This document shows positions 1 through 14,500 of a DNA stretch of 64,000 bases, one piece after another; position 1 is the first letter of the stretch; every line of letters begins with the position of its first letter. The DNA is taken from the NCBI GenBank assembly GCA_023055355.1, contig JALJCS010000001.1, positions 47,063,381-47,127,380 on the forward strand, given 5' to 3'. The translations under genes and the position numbers were made by a program. Source of the DNA: Agelaius tricolor. Taxonomy: Eukaryota; Chordata; Aves; Passeriformes; Icteridae. The notes beneath the pieces were generated by a model. That model was given only the letters and a program-made list of their open reading frames with translations. It did not search any database and was not told where the DNA came from.

Positions 1-2930
1 GCTTCTCTTGCATTCTCAATAGATTTTTTCTCAAATTCGAAGTTTGCAAATAAACAGAAAATACTCTTTTTTTTAAACTGATATACCATGCTTTTTCTGA
101 GTAACAGATACGTTAGTTATCTTTTGTTTAACACATCCAAATGGAGGGACATGGTAGTAGCTGAGTGCCACATCAACCATCTGTCAAGGTCAGGAATTTA
201 AGAAGTTGCTGGATTAGCAGTGATCTTAATGTGACTCAGTCTATCAGTAAGCCACAAATGTCACAGTTTCTGTGACTGTTTTTCTGTATAAACCCCCTAA
301 ATAGATCACACTCCTGGTAAAACAATATCAGAAATGGTGTACAGCCCTGTTATGTAACCAGTAGTTCATCCTACTTCAAAGGAGCATACAGCTGTCTTGA
401 GCACCAGATCTCCATAATTGAATTCCACGTGGTGCAGAGCTGAGAGCTGCTGATGCAGAGTTTTGGAATATGTTCCTACTCCAGCCTTGGTGCCCAAGGA
501 CAGTACAGGAACACCTATCAGTTTATTCATTACATGTTCTCCAAAACAAAAATATCTAGAACTTGCAGTATAAATTGTAATGGCTGAGAACTTGAAAACT
601 GGGCATTGCCTTGCTTCTTAGAGTAAATTTAAAGTATTTTACAGGAATAAATTCTAATTGTTATGTTAGGGAATTAAATAGCTTGAAAAAAATTATGGTG
701 ATGCTGAATATTACTTTAAAAAGGACATGTAAGGTTGGTTAGTTGTGTCCTCTCTTGCATCTTTCTCTATGGGTGTACTTTGGGGTTTTTTTCCTATTCA
801 CATTTTTCCTGTTTGTTTGTTTGCATTTTTAAAATTCATTAGAGCAAATCTTTGATGTTGACCTAACGGCTTATTTTAAAGACTTAGGAATCAGGACTTA
901 ATTAAGGACTAGCCTTAATAACTAAATTTTGCCCATCTAGAATTAGGAGGTACATCTTCTTTGACCTTACTCCAAAATTAGGAGCAGAACCAGACCCATA
1001 TTCTTAGTTCATCTCTGAGTTCATCAGACCCCTAGTTCAGTTTTGGATTGCCTCCAGTTCAGCTGATATCCTTGTCACTTAGCTGAAACTGCCTTCAGCA
1101 AAGCTCCTGTAGCCCTGTCCTGGTCCCTGCTACCTTGTTGGCCTTCCTTCCTTCTTCTTGAAGGTGCTTCCATGGTGCTTGCCTGTTCCTTACTGTTACT
1201 TCTTTGCCTCTCTTGATTTTCATCTTAGTCTGGTGCTTGTAAAGTCTCTTAGGTCACTCTTTCAGAATATATATTTTTTTTTGCAGAATTTCCAATGCAT
1301 TTTCCACTGAAACCCATCTTTGAATCCTTTTCTCCTTTTGTGACCTACTCCTTGTATTTCTGAACTTTAAAGTACTACTTTTTTTAAATTGAATAAAATC
1401 CATGATTCCCTTCTTGCTTTAGTGTGGTCCCACAGACTTGATTTTGTTAAGATGTTAGGTTACAGTTTATGAAAACAATTCAGTAAGTTTTGTTCACTCT
1501 ATGATCTATTGCTCATGGCTTGAGATGAATATAAACAGATTATTTAAAAGTCCTATTCTCTCCCTCTGATGCTCTTTTCTGGATGACCTCTAGAATTTAA
1601 TTTAACATGGTTAATGCTGAAATCTCTTGAAATATTTGCAATTGCACATTTTGATTATATTCTTATTTTCTTTATTATTCATGCCTGCTGGTCACCTTTA
1701 CTTCTCCCTCTCTTAGAAATGTTTATAAAATCTTGTGTCTGTTTTCTCAGTAATGCAAGAGATCTGGTTTGCTTTTTTAGTCCCAAGATATTCCAGGCTT
1801 CAGTGTAAGCTATTAAAAAATAGTACAAGCCCTCTTTTTCATTTCTCTTTGGATCCTATTTCTTTCTCTTCCCTTTTGTCTAGCTGCAATTTAACAGTGC
1901 ATTAAGAGCAAAGACCCCTTTCACAGCTCTTAGTTTCTTGGGCTAGTTTTATAATGGCTCCTAGAATTCAGTTTAATTTAAATTCTTGGCACTTTCTGGT
2001 CTACACTATGGTTTGTGGATGTGATGCTTACACCTTTTTTCATATATGGCAAACATGAAGGATCAAAAAATGCTAAACTAGAGCACAAATCTTCAGAGAA
2101 TCAACAGCTGTCACCACATTTATGCTGAGGATAGTGTCCAGTTTCCAAAGGCTTTTATATTATTCAGGTCTTTTAATGATGATTGGAGATGACATGTTTG
2201 TGATCTCTGAACTTTTTGTCAAATTAGCCCAAAGGACAGAAATTTTAGAACTGTTTTAAGAACTTATGAGAAAACTTGCATGTTCAATCTTGGCCTGTTT
2301 TATCAATTATTTCTTTTGAAACAGCTGATGGCAGTTGCCCAGAATAAAAGATCAGTCTGAAAAATACAAGTTGAACAAAGCTTTAAAAGTAATGTAAAAA
2401 GACAAGAACTGGTGTTTTTAAGATTTGGCTATTAAGAGGCAGAGGAAGCTTTTGTTATAGCTCTTCCTACCTACTCCTACAATGTAAAGAGCATCTTAAA
2501 GAGTAAGTGAATGTTCAGTGGCAGGTTCTCTGTCTAGACATAGCTCCTTATTGCTAGTTTCCCATTTGCAAGGGAGGCTGCTAATTATTGCTTCATTTAT
2601 GCCATGACAACTTACTCATCAGGCTATCTTTAGTCTTTCATGCTTCTGCTAGTATTTTATAAAATAAAAACAGAGAGTTTAACTAAAAAATAAAGTTGAG
2701 CAAGTAAACGGGCAACTTAGAAAGATAGATTAGTAAAAGCCTACAGAAAGCGTGTTCTCTGAAAAAATTGCTTGTCTTTTAAATAGCTATTGCCTTTTAA
2801 ATTTCTCCCTCTTCAGCAGTTGTGTGTTATTCAAGAGGGTTTCTAAAGATTCAAATTAAAACAAAATATCTTCTGAGTGAATGATACGCAAGACATTAAT
2901 GCCTTGTGAAGAAGTCTTCCATTCATAAGC

Positions 2931-3216
2931 CATAGAATCATGGAATTGTTAAGATTGGCAAAGACTTCTAAGATCATCAGTCCAACCTTTAACCCAGCAC
3001 CACCATGTTCACCATTAAAGCATATTCCCAAGTGCCTCATCCACATTCCTTTTGAACATTTCCAGGTATGGCAATTTCACCACTCAACTGGGCAGCCTGT
3101 TCAATGCCTGTCTACCTTTTCAATGAAGAAATCTTACCTTATACCCAATCTAAATCTCCCCTGGAGTAGCTTGAGGCTTTTGCCCCTTGTCTTGTCACTT
3201 GTCACTGTGAGAGCTG
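2931..3216 (-). mobile_element. CR1 LINE, 5'-truncated copy
   Basis: The left edge reads catagaatcatggaattg, the reverse complement of the (ATTCTATG)n tail that ends avian CR1 elements, so the element lies on the minus strand with its 3' end at 2931. Rightward the sequence follows the CR1 3' region as I know it: 'gatcatcagtccaacc', 'cagcaccaccatgttcacc', 'cagcctgttcaatgcctg', 'gaagaaatcttacc', 'aatctaaatctcccctgga' and 'ccccttgtcttgtcacttgt'. Similarity fades near 3216. At about 285 bp it is a typical dead 5'-truncated copy with no reverse transcriptase. Many small indels suggest an old insertion. The subfamily cannot be fixed by eye. Confidence 0.87.
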
Positions 3217-5123
3217 CCTACCTTCCTACATGTAGTGCAGCTGTAGTTTTAAGCTTTTTAGCATGGTACCTCATTATATTATCTTAGTAGAGTAAAATAA
3301 TCCTGAAATTGACGTGTCTACAGGGTGCATCTTTGGCACGAATGTAACAACAGGCAAGTTTTTCCTTCCTGTTGGAGGATCATGGTCTTTAGTAAGTAGA
3401 GGTCTCATCTGCTTGGCTCCTCTCTTAATAATCACCAAAGGTATAAGATAACTATCTTCAGAGAGTCATCAATAATGTGTATAAATTATAAATATTTTCA
3501 TGAGTATTTTAACTGTTCAAAACAAGGAAGAACCTGGCATTTTCCTATCAATATGAGGCAACTTTTTTTATCAGCTCAGTGCTAAGAGATACTGACAGTA
3601 CTTGATGTTTGAATTTTGTCCAGTAGTTGCAATTAACGCACACTGTGGATGTGTAGTCCCTACTTATGACTTCCTGTTTCAGATTTTCCAGTTCACGCTG
3701 TATAGTTTTAACCTACAGGCAGTTTTTTCTTTCATAGCGAGTTCATACTTTTCTTCTGACAGGCTTTTCAAGTAACTTTCTGTTGTTTCTGAGCATTAGG
3801 TTTAAAACACCTAAATCCTGAATGAAAAATTATTTTGTGATAGGGGCTTTCTTTTATAATTTTCTAAGTGCTTTTGAGAAGAAAACTGAGCATACCTTAA
3901 TATTCATAATGAATTCCTTTGTTTGAAGAACTTAATCTCTATTTCACACTGAAGGGTCCAGTAATGACTACTTTAAAAGTGGCACTAAAAAAATATAATC
4001 TTCTTTCATCTTTCCTTGTTTGTGATTTGATTTTGACTCAGCTATATCTCTGCATCTCTTTTCAGTGCTTCTATTTAATGCTCTTACTCAGTTGAGTACA
4101 GCTGTTAATGCCTTCTTGATTTATTAACAGTTTCAGCACATTCTATAATGAAAGGGCTAAATAAAGTCTTCTGGCTGGTATCTTTTTTTGCTGTATTATG
4201 ATGTGATTTTATACAGTCATGTTTGACAGTTTGGGATAGGCACTTCCCCTTTTGCCATTTGCAGTTATGATGCCTGACTAGGCTGTCATCTGTTTCTGAA
4301 ATAATGCTTCCCCAAGGAAGCAGCGAGACAGCATGAATGGAAAATGCTGCAAAAATGGCTGTTTTCCTATTATCTCCTGGCCACCTGTGGCGATGCAAAT
4401 GCTTTCTAAGGAAATAAAGATGCTGCTTTCTTTCTGCTGAGTAGGAGCAGATGGTGGGACTTTGCAAGTCGGAAGGAAGCGAAATTAGTGACATGAAGGC
4501 TTGACTTAATTTTAACTTATTTGCACTGCTGATATCAGTCTGAAAATTAGTAGGAAAACAGATTGTAAATAGACTCCTTTCTCAGAAGACAGAGACAGCA
4601 GATACCAGTGATCAGTTTCCAAAGAAATTTCCCAAGTACTGACATCAGCTAGGAGAATTTTAATTCTATACTGCAGCACATAGCTGGCAACAATGCGTGC
4701 AGCATTTTTTCAAGCATACTTTCAATGCTTGGGTATATAATAAGTAAGACTGAATATAGTCCCATCTCAGAGCAGTATTTATCAGAGCAGTATATTGGAG
4801 TACTCAATTTTATCATAATACATTGGAGTCGATAGTGAATAAGACTTTAAAACTGAACAGGTGAAAAATGTGGACTAGAGCAGAGAAAACAGATGGTTAA
4901 TCTGCTGTCTTAATCTTTGTCTCAAGTGTAAGTTACCACAGCAGCAAATATTGGCCAAATCAAAGCCCCCATGTCTCCTCTTGCCTTGTCCAGTCACACT
5001 TAGTGGCACTTTGTCTTTTGTGGTGACCAATTCTGAATGTTCTTGAGTGTAATACAATGAAAACAGTTGTTTGATCATTGCACCAAAGTATTGTTCTTAT
5101 GCTGCTTCTCTACTTCCATTCTT

Positions 5124-5142
5124 AAAAAAAAAAAAAAAAAAA
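5124..5142 (+). repeat. Poly(A) tract, 19 A
   Basis: An uninterrupted run of A. No target-site duplication or retroelement body was recognised beside it, so it is treated as a simple homopolymer rather than a retroposon tail. Confidence 0.9.
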
Positions 5143-8100
5143 TTACTCTTGTTAGCTCAGGCCCTGAGGTCTTCTACTCTTTTACTCTTTTCTTCTTTTT
5201 CTTTATTTTTTCTGTTTCCTTGTGGTGATGCCACTATACGCACTTTCAACTTAGATGTTTTATGTGTAGGATGTTGCTAGGTTTTCAGGGTTTGTTTTTT
5301 TGGCAATGAACTTTGATAACTTGCTTGTTGTTTGGAAGAACTGCCTCAAGAGCCATATACTGAATGTTAAGTTTACACCAACTGTTTAAATTTTTTAGTA
5401 TCATTGTACATATGATGAAGGTGGTGGTCAACCTGTCACCTCAAGATATATAAATAATTTTATGACTTTTTGTAGGTTAGTTCTCTTTCTTCAGAATGTC
5501 GGTCATAAAAAAATTGCCTTTTCTCACTTGGAATTGCAAATAAATTGAGGGTTGAATTTGCATATATATTGCATATCTCTTTCAAAGAGAGTTTTTACAA
5601 TAGTAAAAATTACATTGTCAAATTGCATAGAGAAATTTTCTAAGTAAGCAGTTTGATTTGCATAATTCAAATTTTTCAGAGTCCAAACCCGTGGAAGAAC
5701 TGTGTCAGTATAAATGAAAATGATTCCTGATGAAGAAGCTTCTTGTCTCAGCTTAGATTTTCTGATGAGTCAATGAGAAGGCAAACCCTCAGGTCCTGTT
5801 AGTAGTAGCTGATAACCTGGTGGTCTTGGGATGTGGCCTTCCAAGTGGATGTTTTAGTTGGATGTGTAGAGAAGCTAGGTCTTGACCTGTTTTCTTGAAG
5901 GTTAGCCACTGTTCCTTCTTCCAAGGAAAGTTTACTGTAAGCTCACCAGTTGAGCCTATTCAGCTCTGAAAAATGTAGAAGTTACTGGGGAACAGGAAGA
6001 CCAAGACAACACTGTAACAGAATGAGAATAGATGTGGAAATCTGAAATTTAGTTTCCTGATTTCCTTTCCCAGTGAGAGCTCTAACTGCAGAGCTATTGG
6101 CTTTCTTTGCCTCTCCTGGGATTTAGTGTTGAATCCTGAGTGGAGTTTGATGGGATCAAACATGTTTTTTCTCTTTCATTGAGGAGGCTGAAGTCATTTA
6201 ATGGGAAATAAATGTTTCATGATTTTTGACAACTGAAGTGTTTTTAACTTCATTGTTGAGGCACATTGGTTCTCTGAAAAGAAACAAACCCTTTGACTCA
6301 AGTAAAATGCTTATGTAACAAATTTAGTTCATGAGGATAAAGTGCTGCTTCAGCTATACATTACAGTATTATGAAGGACTTGCTGGCTTTCAACCTTGGA
6401 AAGCATCTGTGCTCACTAGTGCAGCCCAGGGCAGCACAAGTCAAGGGCCATGTTTAATCACTGCTCTGGTTCTCTCAGTGGCAAGACAGAGCTTTGTTAC
6501 TGAACCTGTCCTCAAAAAGTAAACCACTTTCCCCATTCTTAAAAGTATTGATTTCTTTATTTAAAAAGCTGCTTAAAATAAAGCAGTCTCCTGCTGATAA
6601 GAGCATTTTGAGGTAGTCTGGCTCTAGTTTCTCAAACTAAAGCCTTGCTTCTGCAATTAACTCTTTGTATGCAGTGGAGAACATGCAGTTGACTTTCTTT
6701 CATTTTAGAGGCTGTCTGCTTACTATACTAGAATGATTAAACCTCCTGAATGGGAAAAAATTAATTCCTTCCACACACTTGAAGCAGACTAAATGCCAAG
6801 AAATTATTTACAAATTTGGACAAACTCTTTGGAGCTCTTAGCCTGGAAAACACCTCTGAGACGTGGAGTCTGGTCCCTTCTTATCCCAAATAACATAAAA
6901 TGGAATTCCTCTATGAGTTCATCTCATTACATCTTAAATGCAGTTATACTTTTTCCTCTCTTAATTCTTCAGCTTCTTCCCACTGAAAGAATGTCATCCA
7001 GAATGACCTGATGAGTAGGAACCTTCTCATAATCACTGCTCTGTGTTTTACTCCTGGCCCATTTATACTTGCCTCAGAACATGCCAACGCTACTGTTCTT
7101 CCCTTTTCAGGATAACTCTGAATGTTTATACTTCTAGTGAAAAAATTTTCAAGTTTATTATTCAAAAAAAAAAAAAGTTCTGCAAAATAGAGCCCTACTA
7201 CCTCACAGCTCAATACAGTAACCATCAGGCACATTAGTACCATTGCACCGTCATGTAAGAAAGTTCAGAGGTACTGCTAAAATACTTTCTCCCTCTACTG
7301 CTACCCAATACTAGCAGTATTGTGCTGCTGTACTGCCTCACCTTTCCCACCTTGACTTTGCTTTGGCTTTTTTCCTTGAGAATTTTCTAAATATGTCTGG
7401 TAAGATTTTTTTCCCCCTTGATCCTCACATTGCTATTTCATGCTTTTGCAGCCATGTGGGGTGAAGGTGCATTCACCTATTGCTGTTTCAACCCCATCTC
7501 CTATACATCTTTTAAGCCTTTCTCACAATGGCTGTTTTTGTTCTTTGAGCTGGAAGCAGATAAACAGCTGATTAAAAACTGAAACGACATTGAGCAGATG
7601 GTTGTACTACCTGCATATCTCCAGGAGCAATATAGCATGCATTCAATGTTGCATATTATATTCCTGCAGTGAGTGATATACTAATCTGTAATTCAGTCTG
7701 TGGCCCAGGGAACAAAACTGGTCTCTCCATGAGAAAAACATGTGACCCTTTTTCTGAAAGGTCCAGGCCCACCAGAATGACTTCTGATGTTTGCTGCAGG
7801 TCTAACTCATGGCCCTACTTTTGGGTCAACCAGCCACATGGCATTTGCTAGGGGCCTTTCTTTGAGTAGCTTCCAACATTCATTTCTGTTTTTAAAGATG
7901 AGCCAGACAGAATCTCCAGCTCGAGCGGTGAAGTGAATATTTGATATTAATTTATTACATAGTTGAAGTGTAAAACTGTGGTACCAGAGAATTAAAAGTT
8001 ATAACAAAAAGCCCTCCTCTGTGCATACTGAGAACTGTCTGGGAAGAGAGTGAGTTAAACTACAGACCTGACTCTGTGATTCTAAGTGCTAGCATCTATA

Positions 8101-11100
8101 AGTGGTAAAATGTATATTGATTAGGTACCATCAGATCCTGCAGGCAGTTTGCCTCGCCCATGTGCAGATGCTCTGCACTTTTAAGAACCAGTGGAAAGTG
8201 CTGTGTAAGGATGTGTGGAAACAAGAACTCTTCTTGACATCATGTTTAGTGCACTGGACTCAGACAGCTTGAAGCTTTCAGATATGAGCTTGAATAAATA
8301 AGACTGGGATCATTTATTACTAGGACATGTATGTGATTTTTTTCCCTCAAAAGAGATGCTTTAAAGACTAAATAGTGGATTCTGAGCAAGGTGAAGGGGA
8401 AATTCCAGATGTATCCAAAACTTGATCACGGTAAGTGTATTCACTGACTGTATGTACAATGATATTTAGTAAAAATTGCCTCTGAAATAAAAAGATTAAA
8501 GGAGAAAAATTTTAATATGGAAATCTAGGTTCATGGATGATTGCTTTGTAATCATTAATACTAAAAAGAAATCGGATTTTTTTTTAATTTGGATTATTTT
8601 GGGTTTTTTTGCTAGAACAGGGCTTTAGCATCACAGAACTGCATATTTCTTTCTTCAAACAGTTCTAAAAATCATGCATATTTATGGCATTATCAGATTT
8701 AAAAGAGGAGAAATTAGGTGGGTTAGTATATTAACTGAAAAGGAGCTAAAGACAAAACATAAATGGTTTTGGACCATAGCTTCAGTACGTAGGAATTAGG
8801 ATATTCAAATGATTTTCATCTTTTGAAGGGCATGAAAGTAGAGACTGGGTTAATGTTTTCTCTTTTAAAGTGTAATTTATGGACTATCAACTTGCCATCC
8901 AGACTATCTTTCTGTCATGAGGGCATGAGGGTTTTTCATATTTTAAATAGCATTTATGAGCTTGCAAGTAATCTGAAGGTAGTTATTGTTAAATACCTTG
9001 TTTATATGGATATGCTTTCATTATAGTGCAAGTCCATAGCATTTTGAAAAATCTACATTTACATCTATAAATCTCCATTATATGAGGTGTCTATTCTAAT
9101 GTCCTTCTCTGTATTGAATAGAAAACAAAGAAATCCCCCTCAAATGCAATGCAAACAATAAATACTGTCTTTTATACTCACAAACAAAGCTCCCATGCTG
9201 GATTAAGAGTTTTTTACCAAGTTGTGTGATGTTTTAATTTATAACTGCTTATATTTTATATGCTGTAAATTATATCAGCAAGAACATAGGTACTTCATAT
9301 TTTCTTAGCTTCATAATGTATACCATCTGTACAATAATTCTGAGCTTTTTTTTTTTTAAATACATCTTGATTCATGTAGACTAATCTTATTTCAAGAATC
9401 TATTGATAAATTATTCTATTATATCTTTCAAGAATTGGCATGGTGAAATGTCATGTCCAGGAACAGTTTAACTGTTTGTCCTCCTCATTTATGTTATGTC
9501 AACATTACCTAATTGTCATTTGTTTTACTGCCCTACAACCCTACATGTAATCCTGTTGAAAGTCATCTGTGCTTAGTCATTTAACCCTGTGCAGAGCACG
9601 TTCTTCCCTGTGTTCCCTGGACTGTAAAAGGTGGTAGAATGGGCAAGAAAAAAATTGTTCTGGTTTTTCTCAATTACTTTTCAAGTCTTATTTTCCTCTG
9701 TGTTTTTAATTGAGATTTAAATGGTGCGGAAACATGACTAATAGCAAAATCCAGGACTTTTTCTTCACACAACATGTACAGGTAGGACTCCCTCTCCTTA
9801 CTTAAACAGTATTGGAAATTGGGCAGAAACTCAGAAACACATATCCTCTAAAAAGCTGGAAATAGACAAAGGGAAAGAATTAAGTGACTCAAAGGACTGA
9901 ATTAATCAAGCCTTTTCAGATGTCCAAATAGAGTAGGATAGTAATGCTACTCTAATGGATGGGCTTTTCAAGGATAATGGACTTCAGGGTATGTAAAGAA
10001 CCTGATATTATTTTTTTTATTAAGCTTTTTATCCATTTATTTTTACCTTTATCTAAAGTCAATGTACATGCCTGGATTTTTGCCATGGTTTTCGTACTGA
10101 GAAGGTCTAATGAGCTTCCTTTGACCCTGACTGAGGTACCCTCTGTAAACCAGAGGTTTTTCCCTTATTACCAGCATTTCTCTGTTCCAAGTAAGCTGCT
10201 CCCAATAGAACATTTTTACTCTTACAACAATTTATTTTTAGGCAAGTAGAAACTTAGTCACATAGAATAGTGATTATCCCAAAACCAAGCACCATTTTCT
10301 TCTTACTCCTGCATTTCTCTTCAAAGTTCTTTATCTGTCAAATTAAAAAAAAAAAAAAAAGTTTTAATCTAAAAATGAAATGTGTACCAGCTTTTACTCA
10401 GGCAGTAGAATGAATGAAGTCTAATGAACATCATCTTTGTAAGAAGGTATTACTGTGATATGACAGTGTTTTCATCCTGTGACTTGGTATTTTTTCCTAG
10501 TTTTGTGCTGCATTTGCATCTTCCAGATCACTTGCTAGGTTACTTGTGCAATTGCTGTGAATGATCTCTATAGAATTAACAGTATTATAAATGTTTGATC
10601 ACAAGGTGTGCATGTTGATGCAGACTAGGAGTCACAAGAATAACTGCTTGAATTGTGGTCATCTAAAATCTTGCTGTTAGCTTAAATCATAAGTTTGCCC
10701 TAGTTTTCATCAGAAACTCTCTGTGTCCTACTTTTAATCATAGACTCAAACTCAAAGCTGTTGAGCAATATGGATATAATCTGATTTGAGCTCAGAGGAC
10801 TAAGAATACCTTTAGCTGTTGGTTTGGGGTTTTTTTCTTTTTACTCCAAAAGAAAATCCACCTTTTTACCTGTTTTTCTGAAAATAGTAAAATAGAAATT
10901 ATAAAAATAGGGCTGCAAAGAGTGCATATATCAGTTTAATTACTGCTGAAATAATTCTGTTCATTTTCCTTCCTTGTGTGTTTGGTGTAAAATGATTATG
11001 TATGATGTGGAGAGAGATATTTCCCTCCAAGCCATAAAACTGGCTGTATGTGATGAAGTGCAGTCATGATGGAGAGAACGTGTTATTGCTGTAAGAGCAG

Positions 11101-11374
11101 AAGTCACAAAGAGTTCCTCACTCAAAAAGTACTGAACTGTATCTTAACATGTTGTTGGGTTGTAGAAAACAAAAAGCCTAATTTTCTGTTGTTAATGAAC
11201 ATACCTATTTTAATATAGATTTATCTTAAGTCTTTATCAGACTGAAGAGCATAAAACCAAGTCTGTCTTGATACAGGGGCTGTTGAGTTATTTGTACTGG
11301 AAACAAAAGCTTAGATATTTTGACCTTGTCTTTCTATATGAACTTTTCCACTGTTTTTTTTTCTTAAATCACAG

Positions 11375-11522
11375 CAAGACCAGCTTTATACTTGGGCTGC
11401 AGTTAGCCAACCCACACATTCAACAGATTATGTTGAAGGAAGCTTTCCAAGGAGAATTCCATCTGCGTGGCCTCCACCCAAACCTCCAGATGAAGAACAA
11501 AGGCTCAAAATTTCAGGAGAAG
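11375..11522 (+). CDS. FMN2: Formin-2, internal exon (N-terminal region)
   Basis: This is an internal coding exon of 49 codons plus one base. Read from 11375 in phase 0 it begins [16 protein letters not shown] and ends near [11 protein letters not shown]. The opening residues match vertebrate formin-2 just downstream of its disordered N-terminal region, which is the basis for the gene call. The 3' splice site is a T-rich tract followed by aaatcacag; the donor is GAAG|GTACAG, weaker than the gene's other donors. It ends in phase 1 and joins the next exon to make a glutamate codon. The segment is proline-rich ([10 protein letters not shown]) and probably disordered. A different overlapping frame is also open across it but does not match formin. 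Formin-2 nucleates and elongates unbranched actin filaments and is known for roles in oocyte spindle positioning and neurons. Confidence 0.93.
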
Positions 11523-14500
11523 GTACAGTTCTTGGATACAGAGAAGATAAATGTATAGGATATAGGAGGCTGCTGTGTTTTAGAATCTGAAATATAAACT
11601 TAGTATCTTAGCTACTAACAAACACCTGGTTTTGAGAATCTTGGATTAACATCAGAAATAATGTCAGCTAGTGTGCATCTAATAAAAAATATTCACCAAA
11701 AATGCATTCTTTTTGTTAGCAACCAAGATGTGTACCTGGCATCTGTTAAATAATGGATTTTGCCAGGTGCTGTGATATTGATTCTTTTCCAGTATACATA
11801 CCTTCAGAGCTATGAGATATGAGTTCTTTTTTCTTCTTAAAAATATGAAAACTTCAGAAGCTGACTGGTGCTACACTTAAAGTTATTAAAGTGGTGTAAG
11901 ATATTCCTTTGTAGATTCAGCAGTCCTGGGCTGACAGAGGGGTAGGAAAAATGTATCTGAAAAAAACAAAACAAGGACTTGTTTACAAAGTCAGTTTACC
12001 TCAACATTTGTGAGGTTATGCTACCAGATGAATTTCTGCAGTCTTCTTCACACTCTTTGAGAGCTTTGTTGACACTGACAATTAAAACCAAGCAAGAAAA
12101 AAACCTCCCTTGTAGTTGACAAAGAAATTTAGAAGAGGATTTCAGGCCTGTTTTCTGTTAGTAGCATTGACCCATAAATACCACAGGTTCTTGGAGGCTT
12201 TGCTTTCCATTAATTAGTATTCAGAAGCTCTCAAAACTGTAGTCTGCATTCATCCCCATGCTGTCCATGGAGAGCCACTGGGTATTCTCAAATTTTTCAT
12301 TCCCTTCCACTCTTCATTGCTCAGAGTTGAAGAGTTAAGTCATTATTCCAACAGATCTCTTTGAATTACTTGTAGGCTTTGGGTGGAGTTAATTTCAGAT
12401 TTCCTTCTCTTTGGGACTTCTCTGCCACTTCCTCTGGAACTATTTCTTGCACAGACACCTTTTACCATGGCAACATTTTACTTTTACTGGTACCACTTTT
12501 TTCACTGTTCACAAGCAAAACAAGTGATGCCAACAAAAATGGAATACTGCTGTATTTTTCTGTTTAATGCTATGCCTTTTACCAAAGGAATTCTATTGGA
12601 GATCAAGCACACATTTCTGCATCCATCTCACTGATGTAATTCAGAGTGTGGAACTCTGCAGAGATGGATTGTTGAGCTAGTCCAAGTTTTAACCAATGAT
12701 CTCCTGTTTTATGCTGTATTCAATGGAAGTGCTACCATATGTAGGAGTAGAATTCAATGCCATCTACTCTGAGAGTTGTGTTTCTCAGCTGGGAGACTTA
12801 GCTAATGGATGTGTGATTGCACTATTTATGACATGCTGTGCACTTGAAAAACAAAAGGGTGAATTTCAAATTAAATAATTTTGAGGTTTTAGCCCAGCAG
12901 AGGATGGTGTAAGTCAACAAGAGTTTAATTTCTCTAAAATTTAGAAGAATGTTGATAACATAAAATATTTTGAAATTTAAAAATACACTTAGAAGTGTAT
13001 TTCTATCAAAAGGACAATAGTAATAATTTTAAATGTATTCATTTTGTATGTGATTTGTTTTCATCCTATGTTTTTCTGTTTATTACACCTACTATATGGA
13101 TGTAACATGTACAGGACTTGTCTGCTCCTTATCTCAGCTACTGCCCTCTCAAAAAAAAACCTGCAAAAGTATTAAGAAATAGAGCTAGAAATAAAGTGAA
13201 AAAATATGTATTGGGAGTTTTTATAAGTTTTATATAAGTAGTTATTAAGATTTATTTATTGAAATTTTGGTGTGATTTTTCAATGTAGGACATGGAGGAA
13301 AAGTTATAATTCTTTTGAATACAACTTAGGCAGATGAATAATTTAACTTTCTTTAATGGTTCACATGCTTGCCATTTGGAAGAACCTGGAGGTGAGTGAT
13401 GTGAAAACTGAGGATTAACACCTTCCTCAAAATTTTTAACTAAATTATTTTGTGTATTTACATCTTTGCAGTGTGTAGGGGACAAATATTTTTTTAAAAG
13501 GTTTAAGTTATTATGTGCAGGGCAGCTGTATTTTGTTTTATATATAATTATTGCTGTCTGGATTAAGGAGACCACCATTATAAGCAATAGCTCCTGAAAA
13601 AACCATGAATTTTAGACAAAAGCATTTATTGAGAGAGGATGCAGCAGGATGTGTTTACAGAACCTTTGTTTTTATTGTGTGCATTAACATTAGAAAAGGT
13701 AGTAGGTAGTTAATCATCTGTTTAGTGTAGTTTGTATTTAATAGTGTTCCTGTATGCTCTGTAACATGTGAAGCATTGCTGGATGTGTGAAAGGGGCTGT
13801 TAGAGCAGTTGGGAATTTTTGGGGTTTTGGGGCAGTGGGTTTTGTCAGGTTAATTATTGTTGTTTGGTGATTTTTTAGGTTGGTTATTTATTTAAAAACA
13901 GATATTTGGAAATATCTAATATGAATTTGGGTTCAAGTCAGCAAATACTTATACTAAATGCATTTTCCAGTTCTGGATTCAGTTAAGGTTTTGGACAAAA
14001 TGGGCCAACATCAACAGTAAGATCAATGTGTATGGGACTAATTTTCTATTTGAACACCCAATCTCTTCCTGTCTCTTCTTATGGCATTTCACTCCACCAT
14101 TATCACATCTCAGCACATTGCCTGAATCTAAATTCAACAGGATATTTGAAATTCAATTATTTTAATTCTTTGCTGATGACACTACTCAACACACAGCAGA
14201 AGGCAAGTAAGCAGGCACTAGAGTCGAATCATCCCATCTCCCATGGGGCTGTTTAACCACTTGTGAAGACATTCAAAGATTATCTAACTTCTGCAAAATG
14301 AAACAGTCTCAGACCACTAAATATCAGTCTGGGTTTGCCTGAAATCTAAGTTAGTCTCTTAAAAAAAAGTATATTAAAAAAACCAGAAAAAAACCCAAAC
14401 AAAAAAAAAAATTGTTTGATTTGCTTTAAAGGAAAGGTTTCATTTCTCATACAGAACTCTTTTCCTGAATCTTTTTTTTTCCAACTGTGGTGGTAGTATT

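Larger units (their letters stand above)
1..11374 (+). other. FMN2: FMN2 intron, 5' part outside window
   Basis: No coding exon could be supported here. The exon that should precede 11375 encodes, in other vertebrates, the segment ending just before the QDQLYTW peptide; I searched by eye for it and did not find it, so it is probably upstream of the window. Open frames in this stretch are short and lack coding character. Visible contents are one CR1 LINE fragment (2931-3216), a 19-base A-tract (5124-5142), a 16-base A-tract (10345-10360), and a segment near 4260-4460 with POU-type and E-box motifs that may be regulatory. The remainder looks like ordinary AT-rich intron. Confidence 0.75.

Noticed and set aside
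11268..11558. 96-codon open frame over the first FMN2 exon
   Set aside because: Its reading frame differs from the formin frame, which matches known formin-2 residues and joins in phase with the next exon.
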